From Athripsodes cinereus (lineage: Eukaryota; Arthropoda; Insecta; Trichoptera; Leptoceridae), in contig OX388310.1 in assembly GCA_947579605.1 (NCBI GenBank), positions 4,030,001 through 4,094,000 of the forward strand: a DNA stretch of 64,000 nt, written 5' to 3'. A model generated the notes under the pieces. The model worked only from the letters and a program-made list of their open reading frames with translations. It did no database searches and was not told the origin of the DNA. The translations under genes were made by a program, and so were the position numbers. Shown here piece after piece: positions 22,676-33,639 of this stretch (positions within the stretch are counted from its first letter, which is position 1; the number at the start of each line of letters is the position of its first letter).

Positions 22676-22934
22676 TGTGATATTTTTGTGTGTTGGTAAC
22701 ACCACATGTTAGACAGATAGGCAGGGTTATATTAACGAGTGTAAGCCGGTAGCCGGCCTCTTTGATTATCCGACACTTGCACGATACACATCTCACTCTA
22801 TCTCTCTCTGTATATTGTAACCTGTACATTTTAATTATTAATATATCGTGTATATCCACATTACGTGTATTATTATATACCCACCAGAGTACCTACAAAA
22901 CAAACTGGCGAAGTCGGTAGGATCTGACAAAACA
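22676..22934 (+). repeat. 5' LTR
   Basis: Starts TGTGATATTTTTGTG, ends GACAAAACA. Its last 32 bp contain a copy of the primer-binding site, so the LTR appears one PBS unit longer than an ancestor that would have ended at 22902. The upstream flank is ATTAT. Confidence 0.93.
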
Positions 22935-22987
22935 AACTGGCGAAGTCGGTAGGATCTGACAAAACAACCTGGCGCAGACGTAGGATT
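22906..22987 (+). promoter_or_regulatory. primer-binding site in three tandem copies, 32-bp spacing
   Basis: TGGCGAAGTCGGTAGGAT occurs at 22906-22923 and 22938-22955, and a variant, TGGCGCAGACGTAGGATT, at 22970-22987. Each is preceded by AAAACA plus a 3-nt spacer (AAC, AAC, ACC). Text of the form TGGCGCAGTCGGTAGGAT is the complement of a tRNA-Ser-type 3' end (...CCTACCGACTGCG plus CCA), the primer I associate with mag-like elements. The second copy sits 3 nt after the LTR end and is the likely working site; the first lies within the LTR. Confidence 0.8.
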
Positions 22988-23515
22988 GCAGTTAATTTTT
23001 TTTTTTCAATAATATTGTGGGTAATTTGTGAATTTAATATTAGTCGGGGTATACAGAGAGACGAGGCGTGTATTGTTGCAAGTGAGAAGCATTCCATGTG
23101 GGGCCGTTTGAGACAACCGCAAGCTATTGAGGGCATTTGTGGACGAGACAGCAGATCCAGAGGGCATTTGAGGCATTCTGGAGACAGCTGGATGCATTGA
23201 GGCATCTGACAAACCACGTGCTAGTGAGGGCACGACGAGACGAGTGAGGGAACGAGAAGGCGCAGATCCAGAGGGCATTTGAGGCATAATCTGGAGTGGA
23301 CGCGGCCGTGACGGTCTGGAGCTTCTTGGAGGTCGATAATCACGTGGAAAGAGCAGTGGAATCACTAGAGGGTCAAAGACGGCAGCTGGTCTGGAGCTGG
23401 GAGTGGCTGGAGACGCCTGAGAGAGATCCACGGAGCAGTTTCTTGGCAACCAGCTTGCCAGGATATAGAGATAAGTGTTACATTTTTTCATCTTGTTTCT
23501 GAGTAGGAAGTTAGC
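22988..23515 (+). other. untranslated leader of the LTR element
   Basis: Markedly GC-richer than the surroundings. It contains a direct repeat of GCAGATCCAGAGGGCATTTG starting at 23151 and 23262 (26 bp in all). No frame continues into Gag. A candidate packaging region by position only. Confidence 0.6.
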
Positions 23516-25510
23516 ATGCCTAACTTGAGGGAAATAGATCCATTTTGTCACAGGACAATGGACTGGAGAGTGTTCCGCACGAGGTGGGAGCAAGCGGTAT
23601 ATTTAGATGATGAAAAATTGTCAGATGAAAAGAAAAGAGCATATTTATTATGTTGCTTGTCCGAGCAAACTATTAAATTAGTATGTGATCTAATACATCC
23701 AAGATTAGTTGGGGAAATTACATATAAAGAAATACTAGAGGTTATTGAAAAGCAAAGTAAGCCATTAGAGTGCACGTATGAATCTAGAGAGAAATTTTTA
23801 AGATCAAAACAGATGGAATCTGAAAACGTTAACGAATTTGCTTTAAGATTAAGACAGATGAGTTCTACATGTAATTTTGGAAAACGTCTGGATGATGAAT
23901 TAAAAGATGTGTTTATTATTGGTTTATGTAATTTGAGTGTAAAACAAAAGTTATTTGTAGAGGGAGATAGCGATAAAAAAGATTTTGCAAAATGCGTTAA
24001 TATTGCGACAAGTTATGAACATGTGCTACAGGTAGGTAGCCAGAGAGGTCAAATTTTTGCAACAACTAGTGAGAAAAAGTATAAGCACGAGTCACGATCA
24101 CCAAACAGGGGTTACAATAGAGATTTTAAAAAGAATAAAAGTAGATCTTATTCGAGAAATTCAGATTTTAGTACAGGTAGTTCAACATCAAGTTCTAAGA
24201 GTTCTAATTTTAGTAATAAAAGTAGTTACAAAAATAATAATTATAATAAGATAAATTTTGCTTATAAAAACGTGAAATGTTTTGCTTGTGGAGGTAATCA
24301 TTTTAAAAATAATTGTAAATTTAAAAACGAGGTTTGTAAAATTTGTAGAAAAATGGGTCACATTGCGAGGGTATGTTACAAAATTAATTGTGTTTTAAAC
24401 TCTGTCAAACAAAATTCGGGAGATTATTTTATGTTAGATTTTAAAGTAAATAATAAATCTTTTCGTGGTATCCTTGATACCGGGGCGACTGTGTGTGTTA
24501 TTCCGAAGAAATTTCTAGAAAATAAATTTGTGGATATTAATTTAGATGAATGTGATGAAAATTTGTGTACATTCGACGGAAATAATTTAAAAATAATAGG
24601 TAGTAAGTTGTTTAATACGTATTATAACGGGAAATATTGTGACATAAAATTTATTATTACGGAACAAGGCGAGAATATTTTGTTGGGTATAAATTTTATA
24701 AGAAATTTTGGTATACAATTATCAAAGGTTAAGTGCGAGGATCGAGATGCGAGTGATATAAAATTTGTGAATAATATTTATGATGCGGAGATTGAGAAAG
24801 TGAAAATAAATTTTGTAGTAAATAATTGCAAATTAGAGAGTAAATTACTTGTGGAAAATACAAAATCAGATGATGTTTTGTCAAAATTATGTGAGTTTGT
24901 GAATTCAAGATGGCCGAATAAAAATAAATTAACAGGTGATTTATTAAAATATTGGTATTTGAGAGACAATTTATGTGTGTATAATGAGTGTGTTTTCTAT
25001 AAGAATAGATTGATAATTCCTGAACATATGAGAGATATAATTTTAAAATTTTTGCTTGATTTACACTTAGGTATTAAGAAAACAAAAAGTTTGGGTAAAT
25101 GTTATTTTTATTGGTTAGGTTTTAATAAACATGTCGAGGAAACATTGAATAAGAAGTCTAAATATAATCAGAAAAAGTGTAGTAAAGGCAGAAAAATTAA
25201 TTCGTTTTTCAAACGGGGTAGTTATGTACTTACGAGAGATTTTAGATCGAGTAAAAATAAGAGGGTTTTAGGTGTTATCGAGAAAAGAATAGGGAACAGA
25301 ACGTATTTAATCAGGATAAAAGAGACGGGTCAAGTATGGAGAAGACATACGGATCACATTGCTGATAGAAGGGTTTCATGGGCAGACATGGCTGATACTT
25401 CTGATAAATCAGCTGGTTCTCCCACTCTCGAGGGAATTTCTTCCGGTGCATTAATGGATTCTGTTTCTTTCAGGAAGGATGCGTGGGCAGGCCGTCTCAG
25501 GAACCGATGA
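23516..25510 (+). CDS. Gag-protease fused to integrase ends (deleted polyprotein of LTR element)
   Basis: The 664-residue frame has a Gag capsid-like region (residues about 1-190), then a Ser/Asn/Lys-rich linker. Two zinc knuckles follow: Cys255-x2-Cys-x3-His-x4-Cys267, slightly short, and Cys274-x2-Cys-x4-His-x4-Cys287, canonical. An aspartic protease has LDTGATVCVIP (Asp321) and ILLGINFI (about 388). At about residue 440-455 the sequence jumps to the region just before integrase (WYLRDNLCVYNECVFYKNRL, IPEHMRD, LHLGIKKTKSLGKCYFYWLG). At about 545-550 it jumps again to the integrase C-terminus (GSYVLTRDF...GNRTYLIRIKETGQVWRRH), a GPY/F-type domain. Missing are RT, RNase H, the integrase CxxC and catalytic core. 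Both deletions keep the frame. Codon use is AT-rich like the neighbourhood. Confidence 0.9.
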   Translation: MPNLREIDPFCHRTMDWRVFRTRWEQAVYLDDEKLSDEKKRAYLLCCLSEQTIKLVCDLIHPRLVGEITYKEILEVIEKQSKPLECTYESREKFLRSKQMESENVNEFALRLRQMSSTCNFGKRLDDELKDVFIIGLCNLSVKQKLFVEGDSDKKDFAKCVNIATSYEHVLQVGSQRGQIFATTSEKKYKHESRSPNRGYNRDFKKNKSRSYSRNSDFSTGSSTSSSKSSNFSNKSSYKNNNYNKINFAYKNVKCFACGGNHFKNNCKFKNEVCKICRKMGHIARVCYKINCVLNSVKQNSGDYFMLDFKVNNKSFRGILDTGATVCVIPKKFLENKFVDINLDECDENLCTFDGNNLKIIGSKLFNTYYNGKYCDIKFIITEQGENILLGINFIRNFGIQLSKVKCEDRDASDIKFVNNIYDAEIEKVKINFVVNNCKLESKLLVENTKSDDVLSKLCEFVNSRWPNKNKLTGDLLKYWYLRDNLCVYNECVFYKNRLIIPEHMRDIILKFLLDLHLGIKKTKSLGKCYFYWLGFNKHVEETLNKKSKYNQKKCSKGRKINSFFKRGSYVLTRDFRSSKNKRVLGVIEKRIGNRTYLIRIKETGQVWRRHTDHIADRRVSWADMADTSDKSAGSPTLEGISSGALMDSVSFRKDAWAGRLRNR

Positions 25511-25565
25511 AAAACTTCATCTCTGTGTCTTGGAGGCTATGGTGGACCACGAAGCTGATCCCTGG

Positions 25566-25632
25566 AGAGAGAGAGAGAGAGAGAGTGTGAGAGAGAGAGA
25601 GAGAGAGAGAAGGAAGAAAGAAGAAAGAAGAT
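25566..25632 (+). repeat. GA-rich microsatellite
   Basis: Long (GA)n with one GTGTGA break, then AGAAAGAAGAAAGAAGA, shortly after the polyprotein stop. Strongly purine on the plus strand. Confidence 0.9.
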
Positions 25633-25971
25633 TTTTTTATTTTGTGTAATTTAAAATATTTAAGTTCAAATATTTAAGAATTTTGTATTATGTGAAATAT
25701 TTAAGTAAATATTGTTATTTTGTTTGAGATATTTAGCATAGGTTCAAACCACTATTAATATTTTAGAGTAGAGCCATCTTTTGAGTTTTTGAAAAAAAAA
25801 AAAAAATTAGGCTAACTTAGTTAAAATAAATTGGTAGGCCATCTATTGATTTCATAGAAAAATAAAACGTTAGGTCCCTTTGTGTTAAATCCCTAAAGAG
25901 AGGAATTAGGTAAGTGGGGTCTTTTATTTAATTTAATTTAATTGTATAAAGCAAGTGAGTGAGCACTTGCT

Positions 25972-25990
25972 AAGGGTAGAGAGGGGAAAG
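25972..25990 (+). promoter_or_regulatory. polypurine tract next to the 3' LTR
   Basis: AAGGGTAGAGAGGGGAAAG directly abuts the 3' LTR start at 25991, the expected plus-strand priming site. Confidence 0.85.
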
Positions 25991-26249
25991 TGTGGTATTT
26001 TTGTGTGTTGGTAACACCACATGTTAGACAGATAGGCAGGGTTATATTAACGAGTGTAAGCCGGTAGCCGGCCTCTTTGATTATCCGACACTTGCACGAT
26101 ACACATCTCACTCTATCTCTCTCTGTATATTGTAACCTGTACATTTTAATTATTAATATATCGTGTATATCCACATTACGTGTATTATTATATACCCACC
26201 AGAGTACCTACAAAACAAACTGGCGAAGTCGGTAGGATCTGACAAAACA
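25991..26249 (+). repeat. 3' LTR
   Basis: Starts TGTGGTATTTTTGTG, otherwise matches the 5' LTR base for base as read. It ends with one PBS-containing unit (26221-26238) before GACAAAACA and the ATTAT duplication, so PBS sequence has become part of the LTR. Confidence 0.93.
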
Positions 26250-26254
26250 ATTAT

Positions 26255-29200
26255 TGAATGGAATAATTCACATTCCGATGATATTGGCCGAGTTGCCATT
26301 TTATGTACTGTACTCCTACATTTTACTAATGTTTTTCATTTGATTATAATCTCTAAGATAGAATTTGCATAAAAGTATGTATATGTAAATATTTTTTATA
26401 CGCGGCGGCAGAATTGCCATCCACACTTCTCAGCATTATACAACCAGATAAGTCTCCTTATGATCAGTCATGGTCACACAAAAACTTAACAGTCTAATAC
26501 CGGGAAAAATTCACCTATCCAGATATACAGGGTATCAAAGGATTAGGCTCAGAACGCGGGTTCAAAATACCAGCATTGTGCCTGAAATATCTGTGTTCAA
26601 AAACTTTTTTACAATATTACAAGTGTTTATTATAATAGATTTTTGAATTTAAATGTACAAATTAACCGGTAAATTTAATTTTTGTAAATTATTTATTAAA
26701 GATTTCGGAGTTACCCCTGTAGCTGACATGACTAAAGATATTATATAAACGGATCTAGAATGCCAAATATTTTTTATTTCTCCTGCTAGTTCTGTATATT
26801 TACGTATTTTTTCTGCGACGGTTTTTTGTATTATTATATGTATTTGGGACAGCAATGTTTATTAGGTACGTTATTTTATTACGTTTATCATGTAATACCT
26901 ACTTAATCGGGTCTATTATGATGTATTTGTCTATCTGTTATTATTGTTTTATCATAATAGAACCTGTAATTTTGATTTTCTAAAACCGGTTTGTTGTATG
27001 TTTTTCGAAAAGTGTTTTTTAATTATTGTAGAATATAAAATTATTTGTTATTTACATTTGGCATTAGTTATTAATTTTCAGATATGGTTGAATAATTTTG
27101 ATTTTATTTCTTTATTGTTTTATTTATTTTATTATTCATTTAGTTATAGGCTCATCAAGAACATAAGCAATTTCGAGGCAAATTGCCGCATATTCCTTAA
27201 TAAATGAATAAATTAAAAAACCAGTCCACATTACAAAACACAAAACAAATATTTTACTTGCTATTGCATATAGATTTTTTCTTTATACCGTTTTCTCTTT
27301 TAACGCTACACTAGCAAGCACACCTGGTTACAAGCTTCCTCTATTCAGGCCTAGGCTGCTTTAAAAACATTATTTTTATCATTATTTGTTGCACTACGAT
27401 TATTTTTCTGGAGTGAAAAACATACGTAGGTATTTTGCTCATGCTTACACATGAAATTTTTAGCGATTCAATTAACTTGATTGGACGAAATAATGATTAG
27501 GTACATTTATTAAAGCTTATATAAATAGTGCACAATAGACAATTGAGTATTCAATAAAATATATTTTATCCAAATACTGATGATTAAATAAACGCATGGT
27601 GTTAAATAACTCCATTATTTCATTTTATTACAACAGTATATACTGATTCTTATTAAAAAATTAATTAAACAAGTTACATAGATATAAAATAAATTCATTC
27701 TCTGTTATATTCGTAGTAATGGAATACGTGCAATCGTAAAACATCTCTATTAAGTATTTTTACTAGTTAATATATTATACTACACAGTATGGTAATTTTG
27801 GATAGTTTTATTATCTTCAACGTTTCTGTAGTTACGATAAAGAAGTAAAGGTATTTCATTTAGAATAATGAACAGTTTTTGACTCTTTTATACATAATTA
27901 ACTATTTTATCACTTTGGTATGATTTGTTTTTAAAAACAATACAACCAAGAATACTAATACTAATTGTGGTATCTAAAACTTATCAAGTTGAAAACCGTA
28001 TCGGGTGCAACCCCCATAAGAAAACATACTTATATTTATTAAACTTTTGCCCTGGGTAGGTATTTTGTATATAACTATCAAGCTTTTTTCATGTCATAAT
28101 AATAATAATATTTATTTCAGAGCGAAGGTTAATCAGTCGATCAATCAAAAGGTATCTACGAGTACTTACATGACACGCGAAACTCTTTTAAATAAACCGG
28201 AAATTATGAATAAGTTATGGCGTAAAATGCTTTATAACTACCTACATCGAATAACAAAATTATTTTATTTATGCAGGCATATTTAAAAGATTCATTATTA
28301 TGTTTATTGACGATATTTTAATTACTACTATTTTTGTTGCATCTAAATGTTTATTTTTATAAATTTGTACCAATTCATTTATCATTTTTATTATTATTGT
28401 CTGTCAAATAGTTTTTTTTTAAATTTGTTATATGTTTAACGTGTAAAAGGCTCACGCCGTGTACAAGTGATAAATAAATAAATAAATAAATAAACCATTT
28501 TATGAGGTTAGTGTCCCGTCTGGGGCACTACCGAATAAGGTGACGTTGTCTTTATAAGCCTTATGTGGTAGGTTCATGTGTTAAATTTACATTCACTATT
28601 ATGTTTCTCTTGCAGGATAGGCAGAGAGTATCGAACGCAACCTGCTCTTGCTATATTTTTTCTACCTCTGTAACATGTACATATTTTTCTCGTAAATGAT
28701 CCTCTGTTCAGTATGTCCATTCTAAAAATTGGTAAAGGCACGTATTGTCTTAAAACTTACTTTAAAATCATATTAGGGAGCTTTAGTGGATTCATTGTTG
28801 AGCTAAACATTTAATATTATATAATATACGAGTTTCTATTGGACGGACATTTAATTTTCATTTTGTATTTCTATTTAAAAAAGCTAGTTGATTGTAAGAG
28901 TAGGTATGTTTATAAGCAAAAAATCCATCATTTTTACCATGCCATTTTGTACAATACATTATTTTTTTTTTTTTTCAGGTATGAAACGAAAATACAAAAA
29001 ATTAACAAAACACGTACTTCTTTCGAACAAATCTCGTCTTTTTCGATTAAATCCTTTAGAAAATGAAAAAAAAGTGTTTTGTTTAACGATAATAAAAATG
29101 AAACAGCAATATAGTCTACGATGACAAAGGAATATACTCGTAGTTAACAATGAATCCAATAATTGAACGAATAGTTTTCGCTTGCGTTGCTTATTTAACT

Positions 29201-29460
29201 TTTTTTCAACATACATAATCAAAAATTTCAATTCAATTTGAAAGGTTGCCGTTCGTTTTATTTTCCACTTTGCATTCTTTGAAAGTTTTATTATTTTTTT
29301 TGTTTGATACAACCTTTTCACTAAAAGCACATAGCTTTATTGAATACCAAAACTGTGCACCGTGTACATGAATTTGTGTTTTGACAGTTTTTTCATTTCA
29401 TTGAAACCGTTATCAAAGGATAATAGTAATAAACATTTTATTGTCAAAAATAAATTTTAC
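26255..29460. other. AT-rich DNA, nearly featureless
   Basis: Positions 26404-26600 are GC-richer and read in scraps like a decayed LINE frame, not assignable. (ATAA)n lies at 28470-28494; 28440-28465 and 28501-28690 look like repeat debris. Short open frames (for example 26944-27207, 28959-29330) have no recognisable motif. Confidence 0.5.
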
Positions 29461-29890
29461 AAATGGCGTACATATTGCCTTGAGGCAATGTCTTCCAGTA
29501 AACCTGCTACAATGTTTGATAAGTATGTTTTAATATAAATCGAGTTTCGATCAATTCAGGTAAACATTGTGCTTGCTTGTCATTTTTTTTTTTTTTGGGT
29601 TTTTGTTGTTGAGCTTTGTTTATTTGTTGTTATTCATTGTGTTTGATTCGGTTATAATTGCATTTTATCCTCCTGAGAGGGGCATCGAAGACGTAAATGT
29701 AGCATAAAAGATTCCCACGAGGCGGTATTGGCCGGCCAGCCCTTCAGGCTGCCCAATGAGGCCCGCCCGTGAGGACTTAAGTTTTGCTTAGAAGAGCGGA
29801 TAAATAGAAGTCCCCCGACTTCTGAGATATCCGGGTATGGGAGGGAGTCTTCAATGTCACAATTCAGGTAAACAGGACATACAAACAGAA
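29460..29890 (-). repeat. LINE 3'-end signature and dispersed repeat B
   Basis: Positions 29463-29510 carry the ATGGCG...GCAATGTCTTCCAGTAAACC signature of the Jockey/CR1-like LINE. Positions 29690-29860 (GATTCCCACGAGGCGG...GGCCGGCCAG...CCCGTGAGGAC...GAGATATCCGGGTATG) recur in weaker form at 32105-32235 and 34395-34465. Family unknown; GC-rich for this window. Confidence 0.5.
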
Positions 29891-30054
29891 AAAAGAAAAT
29901 AATATAAAACAAGAATACCTATATAAATACACAAATAAAAATAAATAAAATAAAATATAAGCGTTCACAACCATAAACCTATACCTATAAACATGTATTG
30001 TATCTATGCAAGGATCTACAAGGATCAAATACTTATGGAATTTTTGATGGTATC

Positions 30055-30200
30055 TAAAATTTACTACTACTTCTATACCATCATGGAAAATCCCACAAGC
30101 GGTGTAGCCAACAGATTAGCTATGTGTATGCGAGATGTTCTCTCCGTGCCAATAAAAATATTAGACATTCAGGATGGTGGCAAATCTCACTGCTGAATTT
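30055..30200 (+). repeat. dispersed repeat A, sense copy
   Basis: ACCATCATGGAAAATCCCAC begins it, then CCGTGCCAATAAAAATATTA and GACATTCAGGATGGTGGCAA. Confidence 0.7.
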
Positions 30201-30810
30201 ATGATCTAATATGTCCCTATTTTCATCAAATATCTGTTCCACGATCCAAAATTTAATAAAATGCATAGGGATCATTTTTGAAAATATTCAAAATCGATAA
30301 TTACTTTTGGCCGAAAATGTGGTTTGTAACTAAAACTTATACATTTATGTAGTTGTATCGACACAAAATGCATAGGTACTATTCTCATTAAGGTATTTAT
30401 AGATATAGGCATACATTAATACCTATAAGTGGTAAAACAACGTACCATTAAGTTTGTAGTGGGTACATTAGAGTCGCCATAATGTGGCTTTACAAGGCTG
30501 ATATGATTTATGTTCCTAGTGTGAATAGAGCATAATAGTAAACATATCATTATATTCGTTGATTTACAACAGAAACAAAATAAGTCAATTTTTTAAATTT
30601 TTTAATTAAAACTATCATGTTTGAGAGTTAGAAATGAAAAGTTCACCTTCTGTGGAAGATCTCCAGACGAGACTTACACCTACAATTCTTGAGTGCTTTA
30701 TCCAGAGACTTCAAAATTTATTTTTATCATCATCGTATGCAACTGATTCCTGTGCATTGAGTTCTCAGAATGATGGTTCCAAGTTATAAATATAATCTTT
30801 TTTCTAATCG
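30201..30810. other. AT-rich DNA, nothing recognised
   Basis: No supported feature. Confidence 0.45.
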
Positions 30811-30842
30811 CCTGATGATAGAGTCGAGAGTCTCCGAATTCT
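30800..30842 (+). ncRNA. degenerate hammerhead-like motif (Penelope-type remnant)
   Basis: CTGATGA at 30812-30818, a hairpin-forming GAGTCGAGAGTCTC, then CGAA. Shares TTTCTAATCGCCTGATGAT with the antisense copy at 45303-45347. A15.1 is replaced by T and no stem I partner is visible, so cleavage is unlikely. Confidence 0.35.
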
Positions 30843-30892
30843 ACAATCTGTGTTTTTTTTTCAATTTATCTATAAATATTTAAAAAAAAAAA

Positions 30893-31016
30893 AGATATAT
30901 CTGGGCTTTGTTATAAACCCAAATACAACCTTATACACCTTTCACACTAAGCTAAAAGCTTGTGCCGTGAAAGGGGAGTTTGCCGGCACCTGGGATCGAA
31001 CCACGGACCCCTTATA
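30893..31016 (-). mobile_element. SINE family 2, head-truncated
   Basis: Antisense of the copy at 39911-40060: GATATATCTGGGCTTTGTTA to CCGGCACCTGGGATCGAACC. Confidence 0.75.
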
Positions 31017-31817
31017 ATCAACCTTTTTTAAAAACTCTAATGGCAACCAGCAAATACGGTAACTTTGTCTTTTCTGTGCCTTATAAATTGTAATAAAACA
31101 TAAATGACAAAAGATTTAAACAAATAAATCGAACCTTCCCAAAAGGGACATACCTTCTCTCCAAGGAAGACAGGACGACACAACGTGAAACAAGTTTCAT
31201 CAAGAATGATACCTATATAAATAAATAAGTGGCATCAAGAATTGGTTTATACCACTGCAAATGAGAAATAATTTAGCCGATATCCACCAGGATGGTCACT
31301 TAGAAGGTTGAAGAGTGGGTATTTTAAGAAATCACCATAAAAACCAAACGGAAGAAGAAAATGAACGATAAAATGATATAAAAACTGTATTTATCAAAAC
31401 TATGTTATCATGGACTTAACAAGTTTATCCTGTATATTAATGAGTTTGTATTTGACATCCGTTCGTTTGTTCATGCAGGGTTGTTTGTTAAGTTTGATTT
31501 ACATGATATTGGCGTGGCGGAAGAACTAAAATACACATTACACATGAAACACATTCAATACCTATTATTGGTGAAACATACATAACTTATGATGGTTATT
31601 GTTATGGCTGATCGTATATATTTTAATATATATTTCACATAGTATATTCTTGCATATAGTATGTTGGAACCCGAACATAACAACCTCACAAAAATAGTGG
31701 TCGGTATATAATAGGGTTTCAAATAACAACAAATACTGGATTTTTGGAGGAGAATGTGCGGATAAGAGAGTAGTGTTGTGTCGCTTGAACATGTTGATCG
31801 AATAAAAGAATGACAAG
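31017..31817. other. AT-rich DNA, nothing firm
   Basis: No supported feature. Confidence 0.4.
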
Positions 31818-32025
31818 TAAGGTTTATTTCTCTGAAAGTGGAAGTGTGAGAAAGCACAGACATCCGAGAACTATGGGACTTGACTACGTGGATCAAATAA
31901 TCAAGGACGGCTTTGTGTTGAGTGAAAGAAATCGGCGTGCACCTATAAGAAATTTTATGAATGCGGATGAAGTAAGTAAGGATACAGAAATATGGCAAGG
32001 TACAGATAGGTTTCATTACCAATAA
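31818..32025 (+). mobile_element. LINE reverse-transcriptase C-terminal relic
   Basis: RHPRTMGLDYVDQIIKDGFV, then RNRRAPIRNFMNADEV and IWQGTDRF parallel the GRPRIKWQDHLNQILQDGHV...NRRACMRNCMTVTEAKDV end of the LINE at 61380-62190. Confidence 0.6.
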
Positions 32026-32789
32026 ATTAAAACGTACGTTTTTATCTACTAACTTTTGGTTTCTCTCTTCCTCAAGGAGATATTGAATGTTTACAGTAGT
32101 TTAAAAGATCCCCACGAGACAGATGTGGCCGACCGGCCAATCAATCTGTCCGTGAGGACATTGTTCTTTGTTTGCAAGTGTGGATAAATATGAACAATTG
32201 ACTCCTGAAATATTCGGGTGTGTGGTGGGTCCTTTCAATTTACCATACATTTTGTGAAATATACGTCTTTCGACAGATTGAAGATATTCTAAACAGAAAT
32301 ATTCTAATATAAAAAACGGGTATTTTTAATAACACGATAATTTGGAATTTTACTACTCGTGCATCAATATAATGATCAAAGGTTTTACTTTGTTTCATAA
32401 AATAATAATATAATTTACGTGCTTCATTTTACGCTCTTTTTATTTACAATAAACAATGGAAATTGTTATAAAGGATAATACAAAAAGGTCACTGTATAAA
32501 ATAAAACGATAATGCCCCATTTTATTTACTTCGTTATTTTATAATACTACTAGCTTTAAATTTGGTTTGCTTGCGAAACACTGTATATTACATAAATTAT
32601 ATATTTATTTTATATTTCATTCTCTATACTGTAAATGCGTTATAACATCAATCGTTACTTAGTATCATTAAATTATTAATTATACAATTCAATAGGCATA
32701 TGGCGATTTTGTCGTTAGATTACGATATTTTCCAACTAAAAAGGTTATTATTATTGTGTCGGTGCACACGTAGTAGAATTCCATAATAA
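32026..32789. other. repeat B fragment in AT-rich DNA
   Basis: Positions 32105-32235 match repeat B (CCCCACGAGACAGATGTGGC...CCGTGAGGACATT). The rest is AT-rich; 32699-32750 recalls the LINE 3'-end signature. Confidence 0.45.
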
Positions 32790-33006
32790 TGCAATTTGAA
32801 ACAAGTGTTCCTTTCTACTATTGTTTGTTAATTCGCAAAGAGACGTCTTTCGACTTATAAGGTCATTATCAATCGATTATCAATCAATCGATTAATTATC
32901 AATCGATTGATAATGACCGAAATACGCCGAAATACGATAAAGTCGAAAGACGTCTCTCTGCGAATTAACAAACAATAGTACAAAGGAACACTTGTTTCAA
33001 ATTGCA
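32790..33006. mobile_element. foldback element with long inverted arms
   Basis: Arms 32790-32880 and about 32905-33006 are inverted copies (TGCAATTTGAAACAAGTGTT start, GAGACGTCTTTCGACTT inside). The right arm has a short extra repeat CGAAATACGC-CGAAATACGA. The centre is CAATCGATT palindromes. A shorter-armed relative is at 55021-55136. Confidence 0.88.
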
Positions 33007-33355
33007 TTATAAAAAGGTTATCTTAAATATATGTATATCCATGTAAAAATAACTAAAACTTGCAATTAACTTATGCAAAACAAAATACATATAAATTTAC
33101 AATCATACTTTTGTACCTACGTAAAAAAAGTACCTACGTATCCAAAAACGATTTGAAAACATAAACATTTGACGAATTTTACAAAGTCTTTAGTATTAGT
33201 GATCACTTTTATCTAAAAGTCTAGTAGTGACAAAGTAAATTTTCAGTAAGAATTTTTTAACACATTTTCAACAAAATAATATTTTTACTTTTTTATTTGG
33301 TTCTGTCGATTAATTCAATACACCATGGTATGGGCACATAAGGCGGAGACCACCG
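33007..33355. other. AT-rich DNA, nothing recognised
   Basis: No supported feature. Confidence 0.45.
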
Positions 33356-33584
33356 GAACACATTGTTAACAAAGCTAAGTCAATAAATCTCCCTCGACAT
33401 CCATCAAGAGGGTGACCAAAGAATACCTGGATGACACAATGCTATAGAATCCTGCGGAGAAATGGCCTGGATGAAGATGATATAAGAAACATAAGAATGT
33501 ATTACCTCAGAACGAGAAGAGCCGACCCCAACAGCCTTCAGCGGCAACAAGTTGGGACAGTGCCAGGAAGAAGAAGAAGATTAA
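33356..33584 (+). mobile_element. LINE 3'-end fragment with (GAA)n tail
   Basis: A frame-shifted reading gives LRRNGLDEDDIRN, RADPNS and GTVPGRRRR before GAAGAAGAAGAAGA, the usual LINE C-terminus. The longer open frame that continues into 33877 runs into repeat A and is not a gene. Confidence 0.65.
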
Positions 33585-33639
33585 TTCAATACACCCATAA
33601 CTTTTTTTTACAAAATACGGATTTAAGATATTACCGTTT

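Larger units (their letters stand above)
22676..26249 (+). mobile_element. Ty3/Gypsy-type LTR retrotransposon, internally deleted, recent insertion
   Basis: Two 259-bp LTRs (22676-22934, 25991-26249) start TG and end CA and differ at one base (fifth position). ATTAT is duplicated at 22671-22675 and 26250-26254. Between them lie the primer-binding region, a 664-codon frame (Gag, protease, integrase remnants) and a polypurine tract. Reverse transcriptase, RNase H and the integrase catalytic core are absent, so this copy must depend on enzymes from an intact relative. The primer site type and zinc-knuckle Gag suggest a mag-like lineage; that is inference. Confidence 0.93.

Noticed and set aside
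23006..23593. 195-codon and 114-codon minus-strand frames in the LTR element leader
   Set aside because: Antisense to the leader and Gag start, no motifs; explained by local GC-rich composition.
24057..24254. 65-codon frame inside Gag
   Set aside because: Alternative frame of the Gag linker; no independent evidence.
31555..32022. 155-codon minus-strand frame
   Set aside because: Overlaps a LINE tail on the plus strand and lacks any domain-like pattern.
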